A DNA stretch of 64,000 nucleotides from Methylobacterium goesingense. Lineage in GTDB: Bacteria; Pseudomonadota; Alphaproteobacteria; Rhizobiales; Beijerinckiaceae. This document shows, piece by piece, positions 52,222 through 61,965 of this stretch (positions are counted from its first letter, which is position 1; the number at the start of each line of letters is the position of its first letter). The stretch lies in NCBI RefSeq assembly GCF_022179225.1, contig NZ_BPQL01000036.1, positions 1 through 64,000 on the forward strand, written 5' to 3'. A model generated the notes under the pieces. That model was not told the DNA's origin, ran no database searches, and was given only the letters and a program-made list of their open reading frames with translations. The translations under genes were made by a program, and so were the position numbers.

Positions 52222-53304
52222 ATGGAGACTCGTGCCAACTACGCCCTCATCGGCGCCTTTACCCTTGCGGTCCTTGTGGCGGCCTTCGGCTTCGTGTTCT
52301 GGCTCCAGGGCGGCTCGCGCAGCCAGGTCCGGCAGGCCGTGCGCATCGTGTTCTCGGGCAGCGTCGGTGGCCTCGCCAAGGGATCGACGGTGGCCTTCAA
52401 CGGTATCAAGGTCGGCGAGGTGATGGACGTGCGCCTGCTGCCGCAGGACCCGCGCCGCGTCGTCGCCGTGGTCGAGGTCGAGCGGACCACGCCCCTGCGC
52501 GCCGACACCCGCGCGCGCCTCGATTCGGCGATGCTGACCGGCGTCTCCACGATCTCGCTCTCGGGCGGCAACGCGGACTCGCCCGTCCTGCCCCCGGGCT
52601 CGGGCGACCAGATGCCGACGATCTTCGCGGATTCCTCCGATATCCAGGACATGATGGCGGCCGCCAAGCAGATCGCCCAGCGGGCCGACGACGTGCTTCA
52701 GCGGCTCGACAAGGTGGTGGCCGGAAACGAGGGGGCGATTACGCGCACGCTCGCCAACGTGGAGTCGTTCTCGAAGACCCTCGCCGAGGCGGGCCCGGCG
52801 GTGAGCGGCCTCGTCAAGGCCATCGACGGGCAGAAGCTCAACCGCGTCATCGACAATGCCGACCGCTTCTCCGGAGCGCTGGCGGCCGGGAGTCCCGACA
52901 TCGAGGGGGCGCTCAAGGACGCGCGTGCGCTGGCCGCCAAGCTCAACGCCTCGGCCGACCGGGTCGATTCCGTGCTGAAGGGCGCCGAGGGCTTCCTCGG
53001 CTCGGCCTCGGGCTCGGCCGGCACCAGCACCTTCACGGAGGTGCGCGAGGCCGCGATCTCGGTCCGCGACGCCGGCAAGGCGTTCCGGACCCTCAGCGAA
53101 AACCTCGACAAGCGCACCTCGAACATCGCCACCAGCTTCAACCGCCTCAGCGGCACCGGCCGCCGCGAGGTCGAAGCCCTGTCGACGGACGGGCAGCGCA
53201 CGCTCAACACCCTAAACCGGACGGTCAAGAGCCTGGAGCGGGACCCCTCCCAGGTGATCTTCGGCGGCAAGCCGTCGTTGCCGGAATACAACGGTGGGCG
53301 CTGA
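52222..53304 (+). CDS. MlaD-family MCE domain protein
   Basis: This 360-aa periplasmic lipid-binding protein has a single N-terminal membrane anchor (YALIGAFTLAVLVAAFGFVFWL). One MCE domain (about 35-120, including GSVGGLAKGSTVAFNGIKVG) is followed by a long helical C-terminal region (about 140-330) that could form a tunnel or bridge. I chose the ATG at 52222, which gives the family opening METRANYALIG. No MlaC gene is present; a lipoprotein gene follows instead. Confidence 0.93.
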   Translation: METRANYALIGAFTLAVLVAAFGFVFWLQGGSRSQVRQAVRIVFSGSVGGLAKGSTVAFNGIKVGEVMDVRLLPQDPRRVVAVVEVERTTPLRADTRARLDSAMLTGVSTISLSGGNADSPVLPPGSGDQMPTIFADSSDIQDMMAAAKQIAQRADDVLQRLDKVVAGNEGAITRTLANVESFSKTLAEAGPAVSGLVKAIDGQKLNRVIDNADRFSGALAAGSPDIEGALKDARALAAKLNASADRVDSVLKGAEGFLGSASGSAGTSTFTEVREAAISVRDAGKAFRTLSENLDKRTSNIATSFNRLSGTGRREVEALSTDGQRTLNTLNRTVKSLERDPSQVIFGGKPSLPEYNGGR

Positions 53305-53407
53305 ACTGTGGTCCACCGGGCCATGCGTGCTGCGGCGCACGGCACCAATCGCCCGGGCCGGTAGTTTACGGCCACGCTGCGCGTCGGCGCGGCGACGGGT
53401 TTCCGGA

Positions 53408-54001
53408 ATGCGTATGTCTCACTACAGAACGGCCCCCGCGCTCGTCGCGATGCTCCTCGCGGCCACCCTCGGCGGCTGCGGCGGCGGCGCGGTGCCGCTG
53501 ACCTTCGATCTGGCCGCCCTGCCGCCCAACGGCCGGGTCGGCACCTCCGCGCGCTCGTTCAGCGTGGCCGAGCCCGTGGGCATCCAGCCCTTCGAGGCGG
53601 ACCGCATCATCGTGCGTGAGCCGGGCGGAGCACTGTCCTTCCTCGGCGGTGGCCAATGGGCCGATCGCCTGCCGCGCTTGATCCAGACGCGGCTGATCCA
53701 GAGCCTCGAAAACTCGGGTCGCCTGAAATCCGTGAGCCGCCCCGGCGACAAGGTGGTCTCCGAGTTCCAGCTCATCAGCGAGATCCGCGCCTTCGACATC
53801 GCGGCCGGCACCGGCGAGGCGGTGGTCGACATCTCCGCCAAGATCATCGCCGAAGGCACCGGCAAGGTCGTGGCCGCCCGCATCTTCACCGCACGGGTAC
53901 CGGTGCCGAAGGTCGATGCGGGGACCGCCGCCGTGGGCCTCGACGCGGCGCTGGCCCGCGTGCTCGCCGATATGGTGGCCTGGGTGAATTCGGGGCGCTG
54001 A
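53408..54001 (+). CDS. ABC-type transport auxiliary lipoprotein (PqiC/ABC_trans_aux type)
   Basis: This 197-aa lipoprotein has a signal peptide with lipobox LGGC (Cys about 24 residues in). A domain of the ABC_trans_aux type follows (LTFDLAALPP..., with WADRLPRLIQTRLIQSLENSG). It probably links the inner-membrane MCE complex to the outer membrane. The ATG at 53408 is followed six bases later by another in-frame ATG; either may be used. It ends five bases before the convergent XRE-cupin gene. Confidence 0.88.
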   Translation: MRMSHYRTAPALVAMLLAATLGGCGGGAVPLTFDLAALPPNGRVGTSARSFSVAEPVGIQPFEADRIIVREPGGALSFLGGGQWADRLPRLIQTRLIQSLENSGRLKSVSRPGDKVVSEFQLISEIRAFDIAAGTGEAVVDISAKIIAEGTGKVVAARIFTARVPVPKVDAGTAAVGLDAALARVLADMVAWVNSGR

Positions 54002-54006
54002 GCCCC

Positions 54007-54636
54007 TCACTCCATTACGGCGGCCTTCATGATCACCACCATGATCGCCTTGGCCGGCTCCGATCCGATGCAGCGCACGGTGTGCGGACGGTCGCACCGG
54101 TAGCGCAGGGTCTCGCCGGCGCGAGCGCGCTGGGTCGTGCCCGCCACCTCGACCTCGAGCGTGCCGGCGGTGACCGTCAGCGATTCCACCGAGCCGCGCT
54201 GGTGCGGATCGGAATCGAGCTGCCCGCCCGGATCGGCGGAGACCTCGTACCATTGCAGCCACTCGACGGTCTTGATCCAGCCGACGATGCCCAGACGCAC
54301 CTTGCCGTCGTCCGAGACCAGGATCGGCGTGTCCGCCCGCGAGGTCTTCTCGATGAAGGGTTCCTCGTCGCTCGTGGCCAGCACGCGCTCGATGGAGACG
54401 TCGAGGGCCTGGCTCAGGCGCCAGATCGTGGCGAGCGTCGGATTGGTCTCGTTGCGCTCGATCTGACTGATGATCGATTTGGCGACGCCCGACTGCTCGG
54501 CGAGTTCGGACAGGGACAGGTTGTAGGCCTTGCGCAGGCGCTGGATCGTCTTGCCGAGCTGGCCGGAGAGAACCTGCGCGCCGTTCAGAATTTCACGCTG
54601 CCGCCCGCGTTCGGGCGTCGTCAACTGGTTGTCCAT
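54007..54636 (-). CDS. XRE-family regulator with a C-terminal cupin domain
   Basis: This 209-aa transcription factor has a helix-turn-helix domain at about 22-78 (LSLSELAEQSGVAKSIISQI). A cupin sensor domain follows at about 125-200 (LTVTAGTLEVEVAGTTQRAR, then YRCDRPHTVRCIG). Relatives often regulate small-molecule catabolism or transport. No obvious target lies adjacent except possibly the thiD gene upstream, which is on the same strand. The ATG at 54636 gives a short Gln-rich leader before the helix-turn-helix domain. Confidence 0.9.
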   Translation of the reverse strand: MDNQLTTPERGRQREILNGAQVLSGQLGKTIQRLRKAYNLSLSELAEQSGVAKSIISQIERNETNPTLATIWRLSQALDVSIERVLATSDEEPFIEKTSRADTPILVSDDGKVRLGIVGWIKTVEWLQWYEVSADPGGQLDSDPHQRGSVESLTVTAGTLEVEVAGTTQRARAGETLRYRCDRPHTVRCIGSEPAKAIMVVIMKAAVME

Positions 54637-54722
54637 TGGTCCCGAGATCCGCGCATCCGTTCCATTAAGCGGACGCTTGTACGGTACTTCAAACGCAAAC
54701 GGGACGGCGGCGCAAGGCTGGG

Positions 54723-55529
54723 TCAGGTCCAGAGGGCGTGGAAATGGTGCACCGGTCCGTGCCCGCGCCCCACCGCGACGCCGTCGGCTCCCGCGATCGC
54801 CGCCGAGACGTAGCGCTTGGCCTGGGCCACCGCCTCGACCATGGATAGCCCTCGCGCCAGCCCGGCCGCCACCGCCGCCGAGAGGGTGCAGCCGGTGCCG
54901 TGGGTGTTGCGAGTCTCGATGCGTGGCGCGGCGAAGCGGCGGAGCGTGCCGTCGCTGCTCATGAGGTGATCGACGCTCTCGCTGCCGACCCCGTGCCCGC
55001 CCTTCACCAGCACCGCGCGGGCGCCGATGGCGAGGAGGCGCCGGCCCTGTGCCACGGCGGCGTTCTCGGTCTCGGCGACGGGTTCACCGATCAGGGTCGC
55101 GGTCTCGGGCAGGTTCGGGGTGACGAGGTCGGCGAGCGGCAGGAGGTGTCGACGCAACGCCTCCACGGCCGCCTCGGAGATCAGGCGGTCGCCCGAAGTG
55201 GCGACCATCACGGGGTCGAGCACGATCGGGATCCTGCCGGCATGGCGGGCGAGCCCGGCCGCCACCGCCTCGATGGTGGCCACCTGGGACAGCATCCCGA
55301 TCTTGACCGCCGTGACGGCGAGGTCCGAAAATACGCTCTCGATCTGCGCGGCAACGAAGTCGGCCGGCACGTCGTGGATCGCCTGAACCCCTTGGGTGTT
55401 CTGGGCCGTCAGGGCGGTGATCACGCTGGCGCCGTAGACCCGCAGGGCCGCGAAGGTCTTCAGGTCGGCCTGGATGCCGGCCCCGCCGCTCGAATCGGAA
55501 CCCGCGATGGTGACGGCGATCGGTGTCAT
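54723..55529 (-). CDS. thiD: Hydroxymethylpyrimidine/phosphomethylpyrimidine kinase ThiD
   Basis: This 268-aa ribokinase-fold enzyme phosphorylates HMP and HMP-P for thiamine synthesis. The substrate loop [20 protein letters not shown] opens the protein and the anion-hole motif [14 protein letters not shown] lies near the C-terminus. GAGGAC precedes the ATG. It lies 27 bases downstream of thiE on the same strand, so the two share a transcript. No TPP riboswitch sequence was recognised upstream of the pair. Confidence 0.95.
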   Translation of the reverse strand: MTPIAVTIAGSDSSGGAGIQADLKTFAALRVYGASVITALTAQNTQGVQAIHDVPADFVAAQIESVFSDLAVTAVKIGMLSQVATIEAVAAGLARHAGRIPIVLDPVMVATSGDRLISEAAVEALRRHLLPLADLVTPNLPETATLIGEPVAETENAAVAQGRRLLAIGARAVLVKGGHGVGSESVDHLMSSDGTLRRFAAPRIETRNTHGTGCTLSAAVAAGLARGLSMVEAVAQAKRYVSAAIAGADGVAVGRGHGPVHHFHALWT

Positions 55530-55556
55530 GGGGTGTCCTCGGAGCTTTGAGGGAGC

Positions 55557-56267
55557 TTAAGCCGCGACGCCCCGCGCGGCGAGGGCCGAATCCACCCGGT
55601 CCCGCAGATCGCGCGCGCAAGCCTCGACGGAATCCCCGGAGAACAGCGAGGCGATCACCGCGATCCCGTCCGCCCCGGCCCGGATCACGGACGCCGCATT
55701 GCCCGCGTTGATGCCCGCGATGGCGCCGAGGGGGAACGCGGCCCCCCGTGCGAGTCGTCCCCGGAAGACGATGCGGGCGAGCCCGTCGAGCCCCACCGGC
55801 GGATCGGGATTGTCCTTGCTGGCCGTCGCGAACACCCCCCCGATGCAGGCATAATCGACCGGCAGACGGTAGAGTTCGTCGGCCTGGGCTGCGGTCTTCA
55901 GCGTGAGGCCGATGATCGCCCCGCGCCCGAGCAGGCGGCGCGCATCGGCCGGGTGCAGATCGCCCTGGCCGAGATGCACGCCCTCGACCCCGGCGGTCAG
56001 CGCGAGATCGACCCGGTCGTTGACGAGGAGCGGCACGCCCCGGCCCGCGATCGCGCCGTGGATCGCCCGGATGCGGGCGAGCGCCGCGCGGGCATCCGCG
56101 ATGAATTTCTCCCGGTACTGCAGCAGCGTGCAGCCGCCCTGCACGGCCTCGGCCGCCATCGCGGCGAGCCGCGCGCCGTCGTGGCCCGACACGCCGGTGT
56201 CGATGAGGCCATAGAGCCGCAGGTCGACCGCCGGCCCCGGGCCGCCCGCTTCCTTCTGTCCGATCAC
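55557..56267 (-). CDS. thiE: Thiamine-phosphate synthase ThiE
   Basis: This 236-aa TIM-barrel enzyme couples HMP-PP and thiazole phosphate. Motifs include LLQYREKF (pyrophosphate binding), [30 protein letters not shown] and [10 protein letters not shown]. The start is GTG at 56267, with AGGAAGG about eight bases upstream; no ATG lies before the conserved region. It precedes thiD and is divergent from the acetyltransferase gene. Confidence 0.93.
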   Translation of the reverse strand: MIGQKEAGGPGPAVDLRLYGLIDTGVSGHDGARLAAMAAEAVQGGCTLLQYREKFIADARAALARIRAIHGAIAGRGVPLLVNDRVDLALTAGVEGVHLGQGDLHPADARRLLGRGAIIGLTLKTAAQADELYRLPVDYACIGGVFATASKDNPDPPVGLDGLARIVFRGRLARGAAFPLGAIAGINAGNAASVIRAGADGIAVIASLFSGDSVEACARDLRDRVDSALAARGVAA

Positions 56268-56421
56268 GCGGCGCCTTCCTAAACGTCGTGGCAGGGATGT
56301 TGGGTCTTGCCGCCTCAGTCTAGGGCCCCTGCGGCCCGGTCGGAAGATGGGCGCGAGGCCGGGAGCCCCTGGCGTCGTGCGGCGTTACCGCCGCACCCTT
56401 CCTCGGAGACACTGCCCGCGC

Positions 56422-57000
56422 ATGGACCAGACACCCAAACAGAAGATGCTCGCCGGCGAGCTCTACGATCCGGACGATCCGGAGCTTCACGCGGACCACC
56501 GGACCGCGCGGGACTGGATGGCGCGCTACAACGCCGCCGCCGCCGAGACGCCCGCGATCCGCCGCGACCGCCTGCGGGAGCGCTTTGCGTCCGTCGGCGA
56601 CGGCACGGTGGTGCGGCCGCCCTTCCACTGTGATTTCGGGCTGCACATCAGCCTCGGCGCGCATGTCTTTCTCAATTTCGGCTGCGTGATCCTGGATTGC
56701 GCCCCCGTGAGCATCGGTGACCGGACCCAGATCGGTCCCGGCGTGCAGATTCTGACGCCGGACCATCCTCGCGAGCCGGGGCCGCGCGAGGCGGGCCTGG
56801 AATTCGCCCGGGCGATCCGGATCGGTCGCAACGTCTGGATCGGGGGCGGCGCCCTGATCCTGCCGGGCGTCACCGTGGGTGACGACGCCATCGTGGGCGC
56901 CGGCAGCGTGGTGACCCGCGACGTGCCGGCGGGCGCCACGGTCGCGGGCAACCCGGCGCGGGTCCTGGCCGCCCGCGTCGCTCCGGCGCGGGAGGCTTGA
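56422..57000 (+). CDS. Sugar O-acetyltransferase (maltose/galactoside acetyltransferase family)
   Basis: This 192-aa left-handed beta-helix protein has the family N-terminal domain (MLAGELYDPDDPEL) and hexapeptide repeats. The catalytic His lies in ILTPDHPREPG. The CoA-binding end reads IGGGALILPGVTVGDDAIVG, then AGNPARVL. It transfers acetyl from acetyl-CoA to a sugar hydroxyl; the acceptor is unknown. I chose the ATG at 56422 on family length; the open frame continues 25 codons upstream. Confidence 0.9.
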   Translation: MDQTPKQKMLAGELYDPDDPELHADHRTARDWMARYNAAAAETPAIRRDRLRERFASVGDGTVVRPPFHCDFGLHISLGAHVFLNFGCVILDCAPVSIGDRTQIGPGVQILTPDHPREPGPREAGLEFARAIRIGRNVWIGGGALILPGVTVGDDAIVGAGSVVTRDVPAGATVAGNPARVLAARVAPAREA

Positions 57001-57096
57001 CCGGGGCGGGTCGGTTTTTCGCGTTCATCGCGCGCCCGCAATGTGCGATGAGCAGCCGCGAAGCGATGGGCGAGCAGCGGGCGAGGATCGGGCAGC

Positions 57097-58095
57097 GTGA
57101 CCACGGCGCAGGAGACCGAACGGGCGGCGGACTCCGCGCTCTCCAATCCGTCCGCCGTGGGGCTCGTGGCCGTCATCGTCGCGGCGACCGACGGTGAGCC
57201 GCGTGCCCTGACCGTGCAGGTCGGCGGCCAGGCCCGGGGCCGTTCCGACGGCCTGCCCGCGGGGCCGCTCGTGCCCGAGCACCCCACCCTGGAGCGGGGC
57301 CTGCGCGCCTGGGTGGAGCGTCAGACCCACCAGCGACTCGGCTACGTTGAGCAGCTCTACACCTTCGGCGACCGCGACCGGCAGGGCGACGACGGCGGTG
57401 GCCTGCACTCGCTCTCGGTCGCCTACCTCGCCCTGGTGCGCGAGCTGCGGCCGGCCGGCCTCGCCGAGGCCGCCTGGCGCAACTGGTACCACTACCTGCC
57501 CTGGGAGGATTGGCGTGCCGGGCGGCCGAATTCCCTCGGCGAGATCGAGGCCAAGCTTCTCGCCTGGGCGGAGTGCGCCGGCGACCCGAAGCAGCGCCGT
57601 CGCCGCGAGGACCGTCTAGGCCTGACCTTCGGACTCTGCGGCGGCGCCTGGAACGAGGAGCGCGTGCTGGAGCGCTACGAATTGCTGTTCGAGGCCGGGC
57701 TGATTCCCGAGGCGCAGGGGCAGTCCGGCGAGGCGCACGACGCGGATCTGACCGTGACGGGCCAGCCCATGGCCCTCGACCACCGCCGGGTGCTCGCGAC
57801 CGCGATCGGGCGCCTGCGCGGCAAGATCAAGTACCGCCCCGTGGTCTTCGAACTGATGCCGCCGACCTTCACGCTGTTCCAGCTCCAGCGCACGGTGGAG
57901 GCGCTGTCGGGCACCAACCTGCACAAGCAGAACTTCCGCCGGCTCGTGGCCCAGCAGGGGCTGGTGGAGGAGACGGACGGCGTGACTTCCGGGGCGACGG
58001 GGCGCCCGGCCCGCCTCGTCCGCTTCCGGCGCGAGGTCCTGCTGGAACGCCCCGCCCCCGGCTTTCGCCTGCGGCCCGCGCGCCGGCCGGCCTGA
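57097..58095 (+). CDS. NadQ/NrtR-type (COG4111) regulator of NAD biosynthesis
   Basis: The N-terminal half of this 332-aa protein is Nudix-like (about 20-170), but the Nudix box is degenerate (TLERGLRAWVERQTHQRLG lacks the REx2EE core). It probably senses a NAD-related ligand without hydrolysing it. The C-terminal winged-helix domain (about 235-315) contains FELMPPTFTLFQLQRTVEAL, then TNLHKQNFRRLVAQQGLVE. COG4111 proteins in Rhizobiales (NadQ) are reported regulators of nadABC. The nadA-nadB-nadC genes start 161 bases downstream, with a palindrome between. The start is GTG at 57097, preceded by GAGGA. Confidence 0.82.
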   Translation: MTTAQETERAADSALSNPSAVGLVAVIVAATDGEPRALTVQVGGQARGRSDGLPAGPLVPEHPTLERGLRAWVERQTHQRLGYVEQLYTFGDRDRQGDDGGGLHSLSVAYLALVRELRPAGLAEAAWRNWYHYLPWEDWRAGRPNSLGEIEAKLLAWAECAGDPKQRRRREDRLGLTFGLCGGAWNEERVLERYELLFEAGLIPEAQGQSGEAHDADLTVTGQPMALDHRRVLATAIGRLRGKIKYRPVVFELMPPTFTLFQLQRTVEALSGTNLHKQNFRRLVAQQGLVEETDGVTSGATGRPARLVRFRREVLLERPAPGFRLRPARRPA

Positions 58096-58162
58096 TCGCG
58101 GTGGCGCCGGCGCAGGCCGGATGACAGTTGCGCTGCAGCGTCATTCTCGCATCGCAAAAACG

Positions 58163-58182
58163 TTATGCTCAAAGCCTGCATA
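58163..58182. promoter_or_regulatory. Upstream imperfect operator half-pair before nadA
   Basis: TTATGCTCAAAGCCTGCATA shares the left arm ATGCTCA with the perfect palindrome at 58224-58240. Its right arm keeps only TGCAT. The two sites are 61 bases apart, close to six helical turns. Confidence 0.4.
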
Positions 58183-58223
58183 TCTAGACAAGCCGCCGCA
58201 GCCCGCCTACGTTAGTCGGCACA

Positions 58224-58240
58224 ATGCTCAGTTTGAGCAT
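58224..58240. promoter_or_regulatory. Perfect 7-3-7 palindrome before nadA, probable NadQ operator
   Basis: ATGCTCA-GTT-TGAGCAT is a perfect inverted repeat that ends just before the nadA ribosome site (GAGGA at 58245-58249). Its position would let a bound regulator block transcription or initiation of nadABC. A NadQ-type gene lies immediately upstream. Confidence 0.65.
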
Positions 58241-58256
58241 AAGTGAGGACGCGTCA

Positions 58257-59282
58257 ATGGCGGCGACCAGTCTCCCGATCGGCAGCAATCGCGTGGGTGT
58301 TCCGAGCGGCCTTCCCCTGCCGCACATCTATGAGCGCGTCAGCCGGTACGTGCCGGCCATCGAGTGGCCGGCCCTGGCCGACGACGTGGCGGCAATCCTC
58401 GAACTGAAGAAGACCCGCAACGCGGTCATCCTGGCCCACAACTACCAGGCGCCGGAGATCTTCCACACGGTGGCGGACATCGTCGGCGACAGCCTGGCCC
58501 TGGCGCGCGAGGCCGTAACGGTCGATGCCGACGTCATCGTGCTGGCGGGCGTCCACTTCATGGCCGAGACCGCCAAGCTCCTGAACCCGGGCAAGACGGT
58601 GCTGATTCCCGACACCCGCGCCGGCTGTTCCCTCGCCGATTCGATCACGGCGGCGGATGTGCGCGGCCTGCGGGCGAAGTATCCGGGCGTTCCGATCGTC
58701 ACCTACGTCAACACCTCGGCGGCGGTGAAGGCCGAGTCGGACCTGTGCTGCACCTCCGGCAACGCGGTCGAGGTGGTGCGTTCGCTCAACGCGCCCCGCG
58801 TTCTCATGATCCCGGACGAGTTCCTGGCCCAGAACGTCCAGGCGATGGTGCCCGAGGTCGAGATCCTGACCTGGGCCGGGCATTGCGAGGTGCACGAGCA
58901 ATTCACCCCCGCCGATATCCGCGAGGTGCGCGAGAGCTACCCTGGCGTCACCGTCATCACCCATCCGGAATGCCCGCCGGAGGTGGTGGCCGAGGCCGAC
59001 TTCTCGGGCTCGACCGCGATGATGATGAACTTCGTCCTGGAGAAGCGTCCGAAGCAGGTGGTGCTCGTGACCGAGTGCTCGATGGGCGACAACATCGCGG
59101 CCGCCAATCCCGACATCGAGTTCATCAAGCCCTGCAACCTGTGCCCGCACATGAAGCGCATGAGCCTGAAGAATATCCGCCACGCCCTGGAGACCATGAC
59201 GCACGAGGTCACGGTTGAGCCGGAGCTCGCCGAGCGCGCCCGGATGGCGGTGGAGCGCATGCTGGCGGTCCGCACCCGATGA
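58257..59282 (+). CDS. nadA: Quinolinate synthase NadA
   Basis: This 341-aa 4Fe-4S enzyme condenses iminoaspartate with dihydroxyacetone phosphate to quinolinate in de novo NAD synthesis. Cluster cysteines are C114 in [10 protein letters not shown]200 in [11 protein letters not shown] and the C283/C286 pair in [12 protein letters not shown] chose the ATG at 58257, preceded by GAGGA; an in-frame ATG at 58224 lies inside the operator palindrome and has no ribosome site. The stop overlaps the nadB start by four bases (ATGA). Confidence 0.95.
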   Translation: MAATSLPIGSNRVGVPSGLPLPHIYERVSRYVPAIEWPALADDVAAILELKKTRNAVILAHNYQAPEIFHTVADIVGDSLALAREAVTVDADVIVLAGVHFMAETAKLLNPGKTVLIPDTRAGCSLADSITAADVRGLRAKYPGVPIVTYVNTSAAVKAESDLCCTSGNAVEVVRSLNAPRVLMIPDEFLAQNVQAMVPEVEILTWAGHCEVHEQFTPADIREVRESYPGVTVITHPECPPEVVAEADFSGSTAMMMNFVLEKRPKQVVLVTECSMGDNIAAANPDIEFIKPCNLCPHMKRMSLKNIRHALETMTHEVTVEPELAERARMAVERMLAVRTR

Positions 59283-60823
59283 ACGCGCACGCTCCCCTCG
59301 CCTTCGCGCTCCCGGGCGCCGACCGCATCGTCGTCGTGGGCGCCGGCATCGCGGGCCTCGCCACGGCGCTCCGCCTCGCGCCCCGCCCCGTCACGCTGGT
59401 CACGGCCGCGCCCCTGGGCACCGGCACCGCCACGGGCTGGGCGCAGGGCGGCATCGCCGCCTCCATGGGGGCGGACGACGCGGCCGCCCTCCACGCCGCC
59501 GACACCCTGGCGGCGGGCGCCGGCCTGACCGAGCCCGATGTGGCGACCCGCGTCGCCGCCGCCGGACCGGCGCTGATCGATTGGCTGGTCGGCCTCGCCG
59601 CTCCCTTCGACCGGGACGCCGCCGGAGCCCTCGCCCTGGGGCTCGAGGCCGCCCATTCCCGCCGCCGCATCGTGCGGGCCGGCGGGGATTCCACCGGCCG
59701 GCTCGTGCTCGAGACCCTGGTGCGCGTGGTGGGCCGGACGCCCTCCATCACCGTGCTGGTCGCCTCGGCGCGGGAACTCCTGCGGGACGCGGGCGGCGCG
59801 GTGGCCGGCCTCGTCTGCGAGCGAGAGGGCGCGCGCTTCCCCCTGCCGGCCCGCGCCGTTGTGCTGGCCACGGGCGGCACCGGTGCGCTCTACGCCGCGA
59901 CCACGAACCCGCGCGGCGCCACCGGGCGCGGCCTCGCCCTGGCCCTGCGGGCAGGCGCCACCGTGCGCGACATGGAGTTCGTGCAGTTCCATCCCACCGC
60001 CATCGCCACCGGTGCGGACCCGATGCCGCTGGCCACCGAAGCCCTGCGCGGCGAGGGCGCCCGTCTCATCGACGAGACCGGTGCTCCCGTGATGGCGGGG
60101 ATCGCCGGCGGCGATCTCGCCCCCCGGGACGTGGTGGCACGCGGGATCTTCCAGGCGCTATCGCGCGGCGCGGGCGTGTTCCTCGATTGTCGGGGCGAGC
60201 TCGGGGCCCGCATGGCGACGCGGTTTCCCACCGTGGCGGGCCTCTGCGCGCAGGCCGGCATCGACCCCCACCGGCAGGCCATCCCGGTGCGCCCGGCGGC
60301 CCACTACCACATGGGCGGCATCAAGGTGGATGCCTGCGGCGCCAGCACGGTGCCGGGCCTGTTCGCCTGCGGCGAGGTCGCCTCGACGGGCCTGCACGGG
60401 GCCAATCGGCTGGCCAGCAACTCGCTCCTCGAAGCCATGGCCTTCGCGCCCTGGATCGCCGAGGCCGCAAGCGCCCTGCCCGCCCCGGGGCATGCCCTGG
60501 CTCAGCCGGAGCGGGCGCGCGGCGCGATCGATCTCGACGCCCTGCGCGGCGTCATGGACCGGCAGGTCGGCGTCGTGCGCGCGGCGGAGGGCTTGGCGGA
60601 TGCGCTCCGTCAGCTGGCGCCGGCCGCACGGGCCGGCGGAGACGCGGCGTTGACCGCCTTCGCTATCGCGGCTTCGGCCGCCTCGCGCCGCGAGAGCCGC
60701 GGCGCCCACTGGCGTAGCGATCACCCCGCGCAGGAGCCCGCGCGCCACACCGAGGTGACGCTGGCCGAGCTTCAGGCCCTCGCCGAGGCGTACGCGCCCG
60801 ATCGTGACGTCGTCGCGGCCTGA
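59279..60823 (+). CDS. nadB: L-aspartate oxidase NadB
   Basis: This 514-aa FAD enzyme oxidises L-aspartate to iminoaspartate, the substrate of NadA. The FAD-binding motif [15 protein letters not shown] is followed by [15 protein letters not shown]. The capping domain includes FVQFHPTAI, and the active-site region reads [13 protein letters not shown] followed by [14 protein letters not shown]. It overlaps nadA by four bases, giving coupled production. A hairpin follows before nadC. Confidence 0.95.
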   Translation: MNAHAPLAFALPGADRIVVVGAGIAGLATALRLAPRPVTLVTAAPLGTGTATGWAQGGIAASMGADDAAALHAADTLAAGAGLTEPDVATRVAAAGPALIDWLVGLAAPFDRDAAGALALGLEAAHSRRRIVRAGGDSTGRLVLETLVRVVGRTPSITVLVASARELLRDAGGAVAGLVCEREGARFPLPARAVVLATGGTGALYAATTNPRGATGRGLALALRAGATVRDMEFVQFHPTAIATGADPMPLATEALRGEGARLIDETGAPVMAGIAGGDLAPRDVVARGIFQALSRGAGVFLDCRGELGARMATRFPTVAGLCAQAGIDPHRQAIPVRPAAHYHMGGIKVDACGASTVPGLFACGEVASTGLHGANRLASNSLLEAMAFAPWIAEAASALPAPGHALAQPERARGAIDLDALRGVMDRQVGVVRAAEGLADALRQLAPAARAGGDAALTAFAIAASAASRRESRGAHWRSDHPAQEPARHTEVTLAELQALAEAYAPDRDVVAA

Positions 60824-60830
60824 CACGGAG

Positions 60831-60855
60831 GGGGCGGGCCGGCACGGCCCGCCCC
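60831..60855 (+). other. Intercistronic hairpin between nadB and nadC
   Basis: A 10-bp perfect GC stem (60831-60840 with 60846-60855) with a five-base loop begins five bases after the nadB stop. No T-run follows, so it is more likely an mRNA stability or processing element, or a partial attenuator, than a full terminator. Confidence 0.55.
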
Positions 60856-60888
60856 AATGACGCAAAGACTTCGACCGAAGGACGATCC

Positions 60889-61752
60889 ATGACCGACCGC
60901 ACCGAGCTTGCCCCCCTGCCCCGATTGATGGTGGAGCCCATCGTGCGCGCGGCCCTGCTGGAGGATCTCGGCCGGGCCGGCGACATCACCACGGATGCGA
61001 TCGTCCCGGCGAGCGCCCGTCTGGAAGGCGTCATCGCCGCGCGGCAGGACGGGCTCATCTCGGGCGTCGACGCGGCGGTGATCGCCTTCGGGCTGATCGA
61101 CCCGGCCGTCGCCGTGACGGTCGAGCGCGGCGACGGCAGCCGGGTCAAACCGGGCGACGTGGTGATCCGCCTTGCCGGTCCGGCCCGCGCCATCCTAACC
61201 GCCGAGCGGGTCGCCCTGAACCTGTTGTGCCGGATGTCGGGGGTCGCAACCGCCACCGCCTCCCTGGTCGACGCGGCGCGGCCGCACGGGAAGGCCCGCA
61301 TCGTCTGCACCCGCAAGACCACCCCGGGCCTGCGTTCCCTGGAGAAGCACGCGGTCCGGGCCGGGGGGGGCTCGAACCACCGCTACGGCCTCGACGACGC
61401 CGTGCTCATCAAGGACAACCACGTGGCGGTGGCGGGCGGCATCGTGCCGGCCATCGCGCGGGCCCGGGCCTATGCCGGGCACCTCGTGAAGATCGAGGTG
61501 GAGGTCGACACCCTGGAGCAGCTCGAACAGGCACTGTCGGTGGGCGCCGACGCCGTGCTCCTCGACAACATGACTCCCGATCAGCTCGCCCGTGCGGTGG
61601 CGATGATCGACGGGCGGGCCATCGCGGAGGCCTCCGGCCGCATCAATCGCGAGACCGTGGGGGCGGTCGCGGCCTCCGGCGTGGACCTGATCTCCTGCGG
61701 CTGGATCACCCACAGCGCACCGATCATCGACCTCGGCCTCGACGCGGTCTGA
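60889..61752 (+). CDS. nadC: Nicotinate-nucleotide diphosphorylase (carboxylating) NadC
   Basis: This 287-aa phosphoribosyltransferase converts quinolinate and PRPP to nicotinate mononucleotide. Conserved pieces include LLEDLGRAGDITTDA, NLLCRMSGVATATA, RIVCTRKTTPGLRSLEK, VLIKDNHVAV and KIEVEVDTLEQL. AAGGA precedes the ATG. It is 65 bases after nadB, across the hairpin, and completes the nadABC set. Confidence 0.95.
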   Translation: MTDRTELAPLPRLMVEPIVRAALLEDLGRAGDITTDAIVPASARLEGVIAARQDGLISGVDAAVIAFGLIDPAVAVTVERGDGSRVKPGDVVIRLAGPARAILTAERVALNLLCRMSGVATATASLVDAARPHGKARIVCTRKTTPGLRSLEKHAVRAGGGSNHRYGLDDAVLIKDNHVAVAGGIVPAIARARAYAGHLVKIEVEVDTLEQLEQALSVGADAVLLDNMTPDQLARAVAMIDGRAIAEASGRINRETVGAVAASGVDLISCGWITHSAPIIDLGLDAV

Positions 61753-61822
61753 TCGCGCGCCCGGCGTACCTCCCACGCGGGCGATACGGCCAAGGTGCCA
61801 CGGTGTTGCCACGAAATCACGA

Positions 61823-61847
61823 CGCCCCGGCAACCGACGCCGGGGCG
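61823..61847 (+). terminator. Hairpin downstream of nadC
   Basis: A 9-bp GC stem (61823-61831 with 61839-61847) with a seven-base loop lies 70 bases after nadC. There is no T-run, so termination is uncertain. Confidence 0.45.
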
Positions 61848-61965
61848 GGAATAGAGCTTGGCTTTGAAGGGCGAGCGTTTACGTCTTGGGCAGACTTCGC
61901 GCCGTAACGTGCGTCGAGTTTTCCTAGTCCGCTCCACAGATTTCGTTCGCCTTCGAGAGGCTCTG

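Noticed and set aside
57030-57060. NadQ self-operator before the regulator gene
   Set aside because: Only a TGAGCA half-site is present and the opposite arm does not match.
58224-58256. Upstream in-frame ATG for nadA
   Set aside because: It lies within the operator palindrome and lacks a ribosome site; the ATG at 58257 has GAGGA and fits the family length.
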